A stretch of 64,000 nucleotides of DNA from Flavobacterium aquidurense (GTDB lineage: Bacteria > Bacteroidota > Bacteroidia > Flavobacteriales > Flavobacteriaceae). The stretch is taken from positions 496,001 through 560,000 of the forward strand of contig NZ_JRLF01000009.1 in NCBI RefSeq assembly GCF_001404985.1, in the 5' to 3' direction. Below the pieces are notes generated by a model. That model was not told the DNA's origin. It searched no databases and worked only from the letters and a program-made list of their open reading frames with translations. Below are positions 24,107 through 33,187 of this stretch, in pieces. The translations under genes were made by a program, and so were the position numbers. How positions within the stretch are numbered: position 1 is the first letter of the stretch; each line of letters starts with the position of its first letter.

Positions 24107-26167
24107 TTACCAGATTTTAACTCTTTTTTCTGGTTCTACATACATCTTATCCCCTTTCTTGATTCCGAAAGCCTGATAAAAAGTATCTAAATTCTGAATT
24201 GGCACAACAGCTCTGTACATTCCAGGAGAATGCGGATCTGTTTTAACCTGACTTTTTATAGCTTCGTCTCTCGATTTAGTTCTCCAAACGGTAGCCCAGG
24301 AAATAAAGAAACGCTGTTCAGGTGTAAATCCGTCAATTAATCCCGGATTACCATGTTCTTTCAAATACAATTGCAAACCATCATATGCAGCATTCGTTCC
24401 TCCTAAATCTCCAATGTTTTCACCTAATGTAAATTTACCATCTACGTGAATTCCGGGAAGTGGTTCTAAAGCGCTGTATTGTGCAGCAAGTTCACCGCCA
24501 AGAGCTGTAAATTGCTTTAAGTCTTCAGGAGTCCACCAGTCAACTAAATTTCCATCAGCGTTGTAACGTGCACCAGAATCATCAAATCCATGAGAAATCT
24601 CGTGACCTATTACAGCTCCAATTCCACCATAATTAACCGCTTCATCAGCTTGGTAATTGTAGAAAGGCGGCTGAAGAATTGCAGCAGGAAAAACAATCTC
24701 GTTATAAGATGGATTAAAATATGCATTTACAGTTTGTGGAGACATTCCCCATTCTGTTTTGTCAACCGGTTTGCCTAATTTGGCTAAATTTTCTGCATAA
24801 GACCACTTTGATATATTTCTCATATTATCAAAATAAGTTCCGCCTTCACTAACATTTTTAAGTTCTAAAGCAGAATAATCTTTCCACTTGTCCGGATATC
24901 CAATTTTTACGGTAAGTTTCTTTAGTTTCTCAATTGCTTTAATCTTAGTTTCCTTAGACATCCAAGGCAAAGCATTAATTCTGTTTTCATAAGCTAACAT
25001 AACATTGTTGATCATGTCTTTAGCTTTTGTTTTTGCTTCTGCAGGAAATAATTTCTCTACATAAAGTTTTCCTAAAGCTTCTCCTGTTGCTCCGTTGATT
25101 ACCTGAAGTGCTACTTCTTCACGCGGACGTTGCTTTAAAGCTCCTGTTAAGGTTTTTCCGTAAAAATCGAAATTAGCGTTTTCAATATCTGTACTTAAAG
25201 TTGCGGCTGTTTTATTTAATATAGACCATTTTAAGTATTCTTTCCATGCTTCTACTTTTTTATCTGTCAAAGTTTTTTCTAAAGCAATCATATAACGCGG
25301 TTGCGCTACGTTTACAGTATCTAGTTTTGACATCCCGATTCCGGTGAAATATTTCTCCCATTGAATTGAAGGTGTATTCTTCTTTAAATCAGCTACAGCA
25401 GTTGGATTGTATTGTTTTCTACGATCTCTTCTTTCAACACGATCTAATCTTGGAGCTGATAATTCAACCTCTAAAGCAACGATTTGTTTGGCACTTTCCT
25501 TTGCTTTTGCTGGAGATTCTCCAATATATTGCATCATTCTGGCAAGATGCACTTCGTATTTTTCACGTTTTTCTTTTGAGTCTTTATCATCGGCGTTGTA
25601 ATAATCTTTATCAGATAATCCTAAACCTCCGGGAACAAGACTTACAGAATTTTTATTACTGTCTTTTGCATCAGCTGAAACATAAACACCAAAGAAACCA
25701 ATACTTCCCTGAGGCTGCATTTCGATGAAGAAATTTTGCAAATCTGTTACGTTTTTAATTGCATCAATTTTCTTCAAATAAGGCTGAAGTGGTTTGATGC
25801 CATTTTTATTACGCCCAACAGTATCCATAATTGTATTAAACAAAGCAATTGCTTTACCCTGATCTGTATTCGATTTATACTTAGGATTTTTTGAAGCTTC
25901 TTTTAAGATTGCAAGTGCATCATTATCTGTCTTTTGACGTAATTCGTTGAAACTTCCCCATGAATTTCTATCACTTGGTATTTCAGTTTTATCCAGCCAG
26001 GCTCCGTTTACGTAACGAAAGAAATCTTGTCCCGGACTAACTTTTGTATCCATGTTAGAAAGATTGATACCTGGTTCTTTCTTTTTTGCATCCTGAGCGT
26101 TTACTGCAGTAATGGTAATCATTGCAGAAACAACACAAAACATAGGTTTTCGTAGTTGTTTAATCAT
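24107..26167 (-). CDS. M13-family zinc metallopeptidase (PepO/neprilysin-like), copy 1
   Basis: Exported zinc endopeptidase of 686 residues, normal family length. A signal peptide lies at about residues 1-24 (CVVSAMITITAVNAQ). The N-terminal M13 domain is helical; the catalytic domain has NAYFNPSYNEIVFPAAILQ, the zinc motif HEISH at residues 522-526 and the third ligand Glu583 in GENIGD. It is 204 bases downstream of a paralogue of exactly the same length, and the last 165 residues differ at only about 15 positions. Both copies look intact and each has its own promoter-like box. It probably degrades small peptides in the periplasm. Confidence 0.95.
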   Translation of the reverse strand: MIKQLRKPMFCVVSAMITITAVNAQDAKKKEPGINLSNMDTKVSPGQDFFRYVNGAWLDKTEIPSDRNSWGSFNELRQKTDNDALAILKEASKNPKYKSNTDQGKAIALFNTIMDTVGRNKNGIKPLQPYLKKIDAIKNVTDLQNFFIEMQPQGSIGFFGVYVSADAKDSNKNSVSLVPGGLGLSDKDYYNADDKDSKEKREKYEVHLARMMQYIGESPAKAKESAKQIVALEVELSAPRLDRVERRDRRKQYNPTAVADLKKNTPSIQWEKYFTGIGMSKLDTVNVAQPRYMIALEKTLTDKKVEAWKEYLKWSILNKTAATLSTDIENANFDFYGKTLTGALKQRPREEVALQVINGATGEALGKLYVEKLFPAEAKTKAKDMINNVMLAYENRINALPWMSKETKIKAIEKLKKLTVKIGYPDKWKDYSALELKNVSEGGTYFDNMRNISKWSYAENLAKLGKPVDKTEWGMSPQTVNAYFNPSYNEIVFPAAILQPPFYNYQADEAVNYGGIGAVIGHEISHGFDDSGARYNADGNLVDWWTPEDLKQFTALGGELAAQYSALEPLPGIHVDGKFTLGENIGDLGGTNAAYDGLQLYLKEHGNPGLIDGFTPEQRFFISWATVWRTKSRDEAIKSQVKTDPHSPGMYRAVVPIQNLDTFYQAFGIKKGDKMYVEPEKRVKIW

Positions 26168-26194
26168 TTTAATTTATAGTTTTTAGTATATACA

Positions 26195-26202
26195 CAAACA
26201 TA
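26195..26202 (-). promoter_or_regulatory. Predicted -7 box of M13 copy 1
   Basis: The minus strand reads TATGTTTG, fitting TAnnTTTG, 28 bases upstream of the start codon. The neighbouring words resemble those before copy 2, which supports a common ancestral promoter. Confidence 0.4.
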
Positions 26203-26337
26203 TTGCAATTATTTCAAAATCTATGTTAAATTTGGCAAATAATTGGTTTTGGAAAATGGTGTTCTGTTTTTGTTCAGAATTTGACTAAAAAAACAACAGA
26301 GCAAATAACTTTCCGGATAATTTACTAAATAATGCAA

Positions 26338-26369
26338 ACAAAAACGACGCTGAATCAGCGCCGTTTTTA
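26338..26369 (-). terminator. Terminator of M13 copy 2
   Basis: AAAACGACGCTGA and TCAGCGCCGTTTT form a stem with one mismatch and a T-run on the minus strand, directly after the stop of copy 2. It closely resembles the terminator after copy 1 at 24057-24087 (GGCGCT core). Confidence 0.85.
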
Positions 26370-26382
26370 TACTCTTTATATT

Positions 26383-28443
26383 TTACCAGATTTTAACTCT
26401 CTTAGCTGGATCGATATACATTTTGTCTCCTTTTTTAATTCCGAAAGCATCATAAAAAGCATCTACGTTCTGAATTGGCACAACTGCTCTGTACATTCCA
26501 GGAGAATGCGGATCTGTTTTTACCTGGTTTTTAAGTGCTTCATCTCTCGTTTTTGTTCTCCAAACGGTTGCCCATGAAATAAAGAAACGCTGTTCTGGTG
26601 TAAACCCGTCAATTAATCCTGGATTTCCGTGTGCTTTTAGATACAATTGCAAACCATCATAAGCTGCATTAATACCACCTAAGTCACCAATGTTTTCTCC
26701 CAGTGTAAATTTACCATCTACATGAATTCCAGGCAATGGTTCTAATGCACTATATTGATCTGCTAAAGCAGTACCAAGTGCCGTAAATTGTTTTAAGTCT
26801 TCTGGTGTCCACCAGTCTACTAAATTTCCTTCGGCATTATAACGTGCTCCAGAATCATCAAATCCATGAGAAATTTCATGACCAATTACAGCTCCAATTC
26901 CGCCATAATTTACAGCTTCATCTGCTTGATAATTGTAGAACGGAGGTTGTAAAATTGCCGCTGGAAATACAATTTCGTTATACGATGGATTATAATACGC
27001 ATTTACGGTTTGTGGTGACATTCCCCACTCTGTTTTATCAACTGGTTTATTTAATTTCTCGATTCCTTTCTTGAAGTTCCATTTAGAAAGATTACGCACA
27101 TTTTCGAAATAACTTCCTCCATCGGCTACACTTTTAATTTCAAGGGCAGAGTAATCTTTCCATTTATCAGGATAACCAACTTTTATGGTAATCTTATTTA
27201 ATTTTTCATTCGCTTTTACTTTTGTAGCTGCCGACATCCAGGTCAGGTTATTAATACGATTTTGGTATGCCAAAATAACATTATGAATCATATCAACTGC
27301 TTTAGATTTTGCTTCGGCAGGAAATACTTTTTCTACATATAATTTACCAAGTGCTTCACCAATACTGTTGTTTACAACTTGTAATGCTTTTTCTTCGCGT
27401 GGCAATTGTTTGATCGCACCTTTTAAAGTCTTGCTGTAAAAATCAAAACTGGCAGTTTCAATATCTGTAGATAATGTTGTAGAAACTGTGTTTAGTAAAT
27501 CCCATTTTAGATATTCTTTCCACAGTGCTACTTTGTTTTCAGTAAAAACAGTTTGCAAAGCTTTCATATACTTAGGCTCCATAACCACTACGGTATCTAA
27601 CTTTGTCAAACCAATACCTGCAAAATAAGCATCCCACTTAATAGCCGGTGTTAATTTTTGAAGCTGGGCAATTGTCATTGGATTATATTGCAAACGGCTG
27701 TCTCTGCTTTCAACACGATTTAATCTTGGTTTAGACAATTCTGTTTCCAGAGCCAAAATCCCGGTTGCATTTTGCTTTGCTTTCTCAGGAGATTCTCCAA
27801 TAATCTGAAGCATCTTTGCTAAATGCAATTCATATTTTGCTTTCTTTTCTTTAGAGTCTTTATCTTCAGATGTGTAATAATCTTTATCAGGCAAACCTAA
27901 TCGGCTTACGCCAAGATATACAGAGTTTTTAGAACTGTTTTTTTCATCAGCACCAATATATATCCCAAAAAAGCCAGAACCGCCTTCCGGCTCCATTTCT
28001 ACCAAATATTTTTGAAGATCAGCAATGTTTTTGATTGCATCAATCTTTTTAAAATAAGGTTCTAAAGGCTTTATTCCCGCTTTATTTCTACCCACTGTAT
28101 CTAAAATCGTAGAGAATAAGTTAATTGCTTTTCCCTGATCTGTATCTGATTTATATTTTGGATTTTTAGATGCTTCTTTCAGGATAGACATTGCATCTTT
28201 ATCTGTTTTCTTGATCAGTTCATTAAAACTTCCCCATGTTGTACGATCATTTGGAATTTGAGTCTGATCCAGCCAGGTTCCGTTTACATATTTAAAAAAA
28301 TCCTGACTTGGACTAATTTTGTTATTCATGTATGAAACGTTAATACCCGGTTCTTTTGAAGCTGCATTTTGGGCTTTAACAGCCGTTAATGAAACGGTTA
28401 CAAAAAAGGCGCAGAATAAAGGTCTGCAAATGTGTTTTTTCAT
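26383..28443 (-). CDS. M13-family zinc metallopeptidase (PepO/neprilysin-like), copy 2
   Basis: Paralogue of the next gene on the strand, also 686 residues with signal peptide (LFCAFFVTVSLTAVKAQ), HEISH at 522-526 and GENIGD around Glu583. The N-terminal half has diverged considerably more than the catalytic domain, which suggests different substrate access but the same chemistry. Synonymous differences are scattered through the conserved part, so this is an old tandem duplication. It ends at its own terminator and is therefore transcribed separately from copy 1. Confidence 0.95.
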   Translation of the reverse strand: MKKHICRPLFCAFFVTVSLTAVKAQNAASKEPGINVSYMNNKISPSQDFFKYVNGTWLDQTQIPNDRTTWGSFNELIKKTDKDAMSILKEASKNPKYKSDTDQGKAINLFSTILDTVGRNKAGIKPLEPYFKKIDAIKNIADLQKYLVEMEPEGGSGFFGIYIGADEKNSSKNSVYLGVSRLGLPDKDYYTSEDKDSKEKKAKYELHLAKMLQIIGESPEKAKQNATGILALETELSKPRLNRVESRDSRLQYNPMTIAQLQKLTPAIKWDAYFAGIGLTKLDTVVVMEPKYMKALQTVFTENKVALWKEYLKWDLLNTVSTTLSTDIETASFDFYSKTLKGAIKQLPREEKALQVVNNSIGEALGKLYVEKVFPAEAKSKAVDMIHNVILAYQNRINNLTWMSAATKVKANEKLNKITIKVGYPDKWKDYSALEIKSVADGGSYFENVRNLSKWNFKKGIEKLNKPVDKTEWGMSPQTVNAYYNPSYNEIVFPAAILQPPFYNYQADEAVNYGGIGAVIGHEISHGFDDSGARYNAEGNLVDWWTPEDLKQFTALGTALADQYSALEPLPGIHVDGKFTLGENIGDLGGINAAYDGLQLYLKAHGNPGLIDGFTPEQRFFISWATVWRTKTRDEALKNQVKTDPHSPGMYRAVVPIQNVDAFYDAFGIKKGDKMYIDPAKRVKIW

Positions 28444-28469
28444 TTATATTTAATTTTGTGGTCTTTATA

Positions 28470-28477
28470 CAAACGTA
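28470..28477 (-). promoter_or_regulatory. Predicted -7 box of M13 copy 2
   Basis: The minus strand reads TACGTTTG (TAnnTTTG), 27 bases upstream of the start codon, almost the same distance as in copy 1. Confidence 0.4.
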
Positions 28478-28646
28478 TTCCTAATATTTGAAACGCTATG
28501 TTAAAATTTTTGAAATAATCGCAAAAAGCAATTTATCCTAAAATCATTAATAGATATGATCGAATATTTTCATGTATTTATTACCGGTTTATATCTGAAT
28601 ATTAGAATTGTTTTTCGAATATTTGTTACAAAGAATTTAAATAAAA

Positions 28647-29573
28647 GTGAGAACAAAAATTCAGAATGCCGTTTCAGGAAAAATTGATGCCATTGGACTA
28701 CCTATTTTGGCTTTGTGCTGGGTAAGTTTCTTTTGGGGAACTACGTGGTTAGCTTCTAAAGAAGGTGTTAGACATATGCCTGGTTTGCAATTGGCAAATA
28801 TTCGTCAGCTTTTGGGCGGAGTTCTTTATGTGGGATATTTTATTCTAAAAAAACAACCGTGGCCAAAAGGCAAACAATGGCGTACGATTATTGTTTTAAG
28901 TATTTTAAATTTTGCATTGAGTAACGGGTTAAGTACTTGGGGCGTAAAATATATGAGCAGTGGATTGGGCGCCATTATTAGTGCTCTTTTCCCAATTTGG
29001 ATTATCATTATCAACTTTTTTAACGGTAAGAAAATTGCAAGAATGGCTTTGCTTGGAATTCTTATTAGTTTTGCAGGTATTTGTATCATTTTCATTGACT
29101 ATATCGCTGATTTTCTAAAACCTGAATTTCAATTCGGAATTATATTGATGACTGCTTCCACAATTACTTGGGCTTTTGGAATATTGGAAACTAAAAAACA
29201 AGCCGCAAATTTTAATCCTTATTTTAGTTTAGGGTTGCAAATGCTGATCTCAAGTGTATTACTGTTTGGAATCACAGAAGCTTCAGGAATTAATATTCCG
29301 CTTAGCGAAATACCTTTGGCTTCGTGGTGGTCAATTGGTTATTTGGTAATTATTGGTTCTGTTCTAACTTTTATTGCTTTTATATATTCCCTGCAAAATC
29401 TTCCAACAGAAATAAGCAGCATTTATGTTTACATCAATCCAATCGTAGCGATGGTTTTAGGCTCTTTTATTTTTGGTGAGGTTTTAACACAGGCAATAGT
29501 TATTGGTGCTGCCGTAACTTTAGTTGGATTGTATCTGGTCAATAAAGCGATTAGAAAAAATAAAGTTATTTAA
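28647..29573 (+). CDS. EamA/DMT-superfamily transporter
   Basis: Inner-membrane drug/metabolite exporter of 308 residues with ten predicted helices in two EamA repeats. The first repeat is recognisable by WVSFFWGTTWLASKEGV, the second by YINPIVAMVLGSFIFGEVL. The start codon is GTG at 28647; no ATG in the right place is seen. It is probably expressed on its own, divergent from M13 copy 2. The substrate is unknown. Confidence 0.9.
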   Translation: MRTKIQNAVSGKIDAIGLPILALCWVSFFWGTTWLASKEGVRHMPGLQLANIRQLLGGVLYVGYFILKKQPWPKGKQWRTIIVLSILNFALSNGLSTWGVKYMSSGLGAIISALFPIWIIIINFFNGKKIARMALLGILISFAGICIIFIDYIADFLKPEFQFGIILMTASTITWAFGILETKKQAANFNPYFSLGLQMLISSVLLFGITEASGINIPLSEIPLASWWSIGYLVIIGSVLTFIAFIYSLQNLPTEISSIYVYINPIVAMVLGSFIFGEVLTQAIVIGAAVTLVGLYLVNKAIRKNKVI

Positions 29574-29616
29574 TGCCGTTGAGTCAGGAAATTTTATTTT
29601 TTATTGTTGAATTGCC

Positions 29617-29702
29617 TCCAGCTTTAGCGGGAGGTAAAATAGTAAAAGTGAAAGGGCTTTAGCCAAACAGTATTAATTTGGCTAAAGCTGGAGACAATTC
29701 AA
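29617..29702. repeat. Inverted repeat with CTCCAGCTTTAGC words
   Basis: Arms at 29617-29638 and 29681-29702 match at 21 of 22 positions (core CCTCCAGCTTTAGC against GCTAAAGCTGGAG). The loop contains a further inverted word, GGCTTTAGCCAAA. It lies between the transporter and the SCO gene; no U-run follows. A REP-like element in my reading. Confidence 0.7.
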
Positions 29703-29757
29703 AAAAGCGAACTTGTTAAAACCACATGCAACTAGCATTTTAAAATGCCCTTTTTTG

Positions 29758-29765
29758 TACTTTTG
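29758..29765 (+). promoter_or_regulatory. Predicted -7 box of the SCO gene
   Basis: TACTTTTG, a full match to TAnnTTTG, 15 bases before the chosen ATG at 29781. It argues against the alternative start at 29745, which would lie upstream of the promoter. Confidence 0.55.
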
Positions 29766-29780
29766 CACCAAATTATTTTT

Positions 29781-30446
29781 ATGAAATCGTTTTTTTACAA
29801 ATACCGCAAATTCTTTATTGTTCTAATTGTATTTTCGGCTGTCACTATATCCTTATTTTACTCGGCTTTAAAGCCACAAAAAACATTACCAATTTACAAT
29901 CCTGCTGATGTAAATCCAGAACTGGTTGATAGTACGATTCAATATAAAAGCAAATACCACACCATTGCTGATTTTAAATTTGTAAACCAAAATGGAGATA
30001 CAATTACCCAAAAGAATTATGAAGGTAAAATTTATGTAGCCGACTTTTTCTTCACGACTTGTGGATCTATTTGCCCAAAAATGAGTACTAATTTAACTGA
30101 AGTTCAAAAAGCAGTTTTGAATAATCCTAAGGTAATGCTGCTTTCTCATACCGTTTTTCCTGAGGTCGACAGTATTCCCGTATTAAAAGCATATGCTATA
30201 AAATATGGTGTTGTAGACAGTAAATGGAATTTAGTAACGGGAGACAAAAAAGAAATCTATACAATGGCCAGAAAATCATATCTGGCGGTTAAGCTTGGTC
30301 GTCCCGATCAATTGTATGATATGGTGCATACGGAGAATTTTGTTTTGGTAGATCAAAAGCGTCGTGTACGAGGTTTTTATGACGGAACAAATCAAGAGGA
30401 AATCAAACGTCTTTTAGAAGACATCAATTTCTTGTGTCAGGAGTAA
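29781..30446 (+). CDS. SCO1/SenC copper chaperone family protein
   Basis: Membrane-anchored thioredoxin-fold protein that delivers copper to the CuA site of cytochrome oxidase. 221 residues from the ATG at 29781. A signal-anchor helix spans about residues 9-28. Copper ligands are the CxxxC pair Cys94/Cys98 (TTCGSICPKM) and His183 in DMVHTENFVLV. The promoter-like box lies just upstream and decides the start. A redox-only role is also possible for SCO proteins. Confidence 0.92.
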   Translation: MKSFFYKYRKFFIVLIVFSAVTISLFYSALKPQKTLPIYNPADVNPELVDSTIQYKSKYHTIADFKFVNQNGDTITQKNYEGKIYVADFFFTTCGSICPKMSTNLTEVQKAVLNNPKVMLLSHTVFPEVDSIPVLKAYAIKYGVVDSKWNLVTGDKKEIYTMARKSYLAVKLGRPDQLYDMVHTENFVLVDQKRRVRGFYDGTNQEEIKRLLEDINFLCQE

Positions 30447-30494
30447 AATCCCTTATTTTTAGAAACATTTAGCATTTACAAAAGTGTTAAATAC

Positions 30495-30524
30495 CTTGAA
30501 ATAAAGAATAATTGCCTACTTTTG
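30495..30524 (+). promoter_or_regulatory. Predicted feoAB promoter
   Basis: A TTG-containing -33 box (CTTG, 30495-30498) and a perfect -7 box TACTTTTG (30517-30524) are 18 bases apart, the best two-part promoter in the window. Transcription would begin near 30531, 20 bases before the TTG start of feoA. Confidence 0.65.
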
Positions 30525-30550
30525 CAATCTAAATTCAATCTAAATAAGCT

Positions 30551-30790
30551 TTGCAAAATACTATCCACACGCTAAAAAAAGGCGAGAAAGCCATTATCAA
30601 AGATTTTGATATCGATCTTATTCCTCTAAAATTATTAGAAATGGGTTGTTTGCCAGGCAACTTAGTCGAATTGCTTCAGATTGCTCCTTTTGGAGATCCA
30701 TTATATTTAGACATTAATGGTTCGCATGTTGCCATTCGTGTTGAAACTGCTCGTGAAATTGAAGTTGAACTTATCAAAACCAACTTATAA
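30551..30790 (+). CDS. feoA: FeoA family protein (TTG start)
   Basis: Small SH3-like cytosolic protein of 79 residues that assists FeoB in ferrous iron uptake. The conserved LLEMGCLPGNLVELLQIAPF and GDPLYLDINGSHVAIR blocks are clear. Translation most likely starts at TTG 30551: no in-frame ATG precedes the conserved region, the frame fits the family length, and the promoter sits directly upstream. The stop overlaps the feoB start by one base. Confidence 0.93.
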   Translation: MQNTIHTLKKGEKAIIKDFDIDLIPLKLLEMGCLPGNLVELLQIAPFGDPLYLDINGSHVAIRVETAREIEVELIKTNL

Positions 30791-32889
30791 TGAGCATTCA
30801 AAATATCAATGTTGCCCTTATTGGAAATCCAAATACAGGAAAAACTTCTGTTTTTAATCAGCTTACAGGGCTAAATCAACAAGTGGGGAATTATCCCGGA
30901 ATTACTGTTGAGAAAAAAATAGGGTTCTGCAAACTTCCTCACAATATTAAAGCCAACATTCTTGACTTACCCGGAACTTATAGTCTGAACGCGAGTTCTA
31001 TGGACGAAAGTGTGGTGATTGAGCTTTTATTAAACAAAAACGATAAATTATATCCGGATGTAGCTGTAGTGGTTACAGATGTTGAAAATCTGAAAAGAAA
31101 TCTACTAATTTACACGCAAATAAAAGACCTTGAGATTCCAACGATTTTAGTCATTAACATGTCGGATCGTATGGAAAGCAAAGGAATTACTTTAGATATT
31201 CCGTATCTGGAAGAAAAACTAAAAACCAAGATTGCTTTAGTAAGTTCCCGTAAAGGTTTGGGAATTGATGAATTGAAGGAATTAATTGTTTCTTATAAAA
31301 CGATTCCACACGAACCTTGCCTTAATGCTTCAGTTATTGACGAAGACTATTTTGAGAGTTTACAAAAGGCATTTCCAAATCAATTATTGTATAAATTGTG
31401 GCTGGTAATTACGCAGGATGTTAACTTTTTGAATTTAGACCGAAATGAAATCAGAAGTACTTTTACGAAATCACATTCAGAATTAAAGCGTTTACAGCAA
31501 AAAGAAACGATAAAACGTTATCAATTTATAAATGATGTTTTAAAAGAAGGCTTAAAAGTCGATGCCACTAATGCAAAAGACTTTAGGGCTAAACTTGATC
31601 GTATTTTAACGCACAAAGTTTGGGGTTACGTAATTTTCTTAGCGATATTATTTTTAATTTTTCAATCGATTTTCAGTTGGTCAACTATCCCGATGGATTT
31701 CATCGACAGCACTTTTGCTTCTTTAAGCAGTTGGGTTGCTCAGGAATTGCCAAGCGGAATTCTTACCGATTTACTTTCTCAGGGAATTGTACCGGGAATT
31801 GGCGGTGTTATTATTTTTATTCCTCAAATTGCCTTTCTGTTCTTGTTCATTTCCATTCTCGAAGAAAGCGGTTATATGAGTCGTGTGGTCTTTTTGATGG
31901 ATAAAATCATGCGCAAGTTTGGACTTTCAGGAAAAAGTGTCGTACCCTTAATTTCAGGAACTGCGTGTGCGATTCCGGCAATTATGGCAACCAGAAATAT
32001 CGAAAACTGGAAAGAACGCCTTATTACGATCTTAGTAACTCCATTCACGACTTGTTCTGCAAGATTACCGGTTTATACGATCATCATTTCATTGGTTATC
32101 CCGGAAGAACGCTTGTTTGGTTTTCTAAATGTACAAGGTTTAGCCTTGATGCTGTTGTATTTATTAGGTTTTGGAACCGCAATTTTATCAGCTTATATCT
32201 TAAATAAAATATTAAAAATAAGTGCTAAAACATATTTCGTTGTCGAAATGCCAAGCTATAAATTGCCTCTTTTTAAGAATGTAGCCATTAATGTTGTCGA
32301 GAAAACAAAGGCTTTCGTTGTTGGAGCCGGTAAAATCATCTTAGCGATATCAGTAATTCTGTGGTTCCTTGCCTCTTTTGGACCCGGCGAAAACTTTAAT
32401 GAAGCAGAAACCATCGTAAAAGAAAGATTTACAGACAAACCCCTGACAGAAATAGAATTCGAAAACGAAGTTGCTTCCCAAAAACTGGAGAACTCTTACA
32501 TTGGAATCATGGGTAGAGTAATCGAACCTGCTATTGCACCATTAGGATATGACTGGAAAATTGGAATTGCAATTATAAGTTCGTTTGCTGCACGTGAGGT
32601 TTTTGTGGGAACTCTTGCTACAATCTATAGTGTAGGAAATAGTGATAATGAAGCAACTATAAAAAGCAAAATGCAGGAAGAAATAAATCCGCAAACCGGT
32701 AAAAAGATTTTTAATTTTGCCTCTGGGATTTCCTTACTCCTTTTCTATGCTTTTGCAATGCAATGTGCCAGTACGCTTGCTATTACCAAAAAAGAAACCA
32801 ACTCTTGGAAATGGCCGGCAATGCAACTTGTTCTTATGAGTGGACTTGCCTATTTTGTGGCATTACTTGCTTATCAACTTTTAAAATAA
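30790..32889 (+). CDS. feoB: Ferrous iron transport protein B
   Basis: Inner-membrane Fe2+ transporter with an N-terminal GTPase. 699 residues. G1 is GNPNTGKTS (residues 12-20), the G3 region is LDLPGTYSLNAS and G4 is NMSD. Gate domains with several membrane helices follow, with the conserved GGVIIFIPQIAFLFLFISIL, GTACAIPAIMATRN and TTCSARLPVYTII. Coupled to feoA by a one-base overlap, and followed by a small cysteine-rich membrane protein, the typical Bacteroidota feo operon. Iron-dependent repression is expected; no operator is obvious. Confidence 0.97.
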   Translation: MSIQNINVALIGNPNTGKTSVFNQLTGLNQQVGNYPGITVEKKIGFCKLPHNIKANILDLPGTYSLNASSMDESVVIELLLNKNDKLYPDVAVVVTDVENLKRNLLIYTQIKDLEIPTILVINMSDRMESKGITLDIPYLEEKLKTKIALVSSRKGLGIDELKELIVSYKTIPHEPCLNASVIDEDYFESLQKAFPNQLLYKLWLVITQDVNFLNLDRNEIRSTFTKSHSELKRLQQKETIKRYQFINDVLKEGLKVDATNAKDFRAKLDRILTHKVWGYVIFLAILFLIFQSIFSWSTIPMDFIDSTFASLSSWVAQELPSGILTDLLSQGIVPGIGGVIIFIPQIAFLFLFISILEESGYMSRVVFLMDKIMRKFGLSGKSVVPLISGTACAIPAIMATRNIENWKERLITILVTPFTTCSARLPVYTIIISLVIPEERLFGFLNVQGLALMLLYLLGFGTAILSAYILNKILKISAKTYFVVEMPSYKLPLFKNVAINVVEKTKAFVVGAGKIILAISVILWFLASFGPGENFNEAETIVKERFTDKPLTEIEFENEVASQKLENSYIGIMGRVIEPAIAPLGYDWKIGIAIISSFAAREVFVGTLATIYSVGNSDNEATIKSKMQEEINPQTGKKIFNFASGISLLLFYAFAMQCASTLAITKKETNSWKWPAMQLVLMSGLAYFVALLAYQLLK

Positions 32890-32895
32890 ATTGCC

Positions 32896-33018
32896 ATGAT
32901 ACAAGAAATTATAGCTTTTGCCATTTTACTTATCGCCGTTGGCTTTTTGATCAAAAAGTTCTTTTGGAAATCTAAAAAGAAAAAAGATTGCGGTGACGGT
33001 AATTGTGGGTGTTCTTAG
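32896..33018 (+). CDS. FeoB-associated Cys-rich membrane protein, 40 aa
   Basis: Very short gene six bases after feoB. It encodes one membrane helix (IIAFAILLIAVGFLIKKFFW), a lysine-rich linker and a terminal CGDGNCGC cluster. This layout is that of the small FeoB-associated cysteine-rich proteins found after feoB in many bacteria. It could bind iron on the cytosolic side. Position and composition make it a real gene despite its size. Confidence 0.88.
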   Translation: MIQEIIAFAILLIAVGFLIKKFFWKSKKKKDCGDGNCGCS

Positions 33019-33021
33019 AAG

Positions 33022-33060
33022 GTTCTGAGTTGCTGAGATTCTAAGTTTCTGAGGTTTTGT
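33022..33060. repeat. TTCTGAG phrase repeat after feo operon
   Basis: The words ttctgagttgctgag, attctaag and tttctgaggtttt form imperfect tandem copies. A similar run (tttctaagattctgaggcactaagattc) lies at 3140-3170. Non-coding. Confidence 0.5.
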
Positions 33061-33096
33061 ACCACAGAGCTATCTCTAAAAGTAGAATTAAAACAT

Positions 33097-33129
33097 AAAA
33101 AAATGGCTTCAATCATGAGGCCATTTTTT
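33097..33129. terminator. Terminator after the feo operon
   Basis: ATGGCTTC / GAGGCCAT hairpin with one mismatch, flanked by A-run and T-run. It lies between the convergent feo operon and HD-domain gene. Confidence 0.85.
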
Positions 33130-33131
33130 AT

Positions 33132-33187
33132 TACTGAAAACTGAGACTGAGACTGATCCCGATAGCTATCGGGAGAGACTGAAAACT
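33132..33187. repeat. ACTGAGACTGAG repeat with palindrome CCCGATAGCTATCGGG
   Basis: Words actgaaaactgagactgagactg and gagactgaaaact surround a perfect 16-base palindrome at 33158-33173. The flanking words match the repeats at 5479-5562 and 12834-12900. It abuts the stop codon of the next minus-strand gene, as the 5479-5562 repeat does at hemJ. Confidence 0.7.

Noticed and set aside
24107..28443. Recent gene conversion between the M13 copies
   Set aside because: Although the C-terminal proteins are very similar, synonymous differences are spread throughout the DNA, which points to purifying selection on an old duplication.
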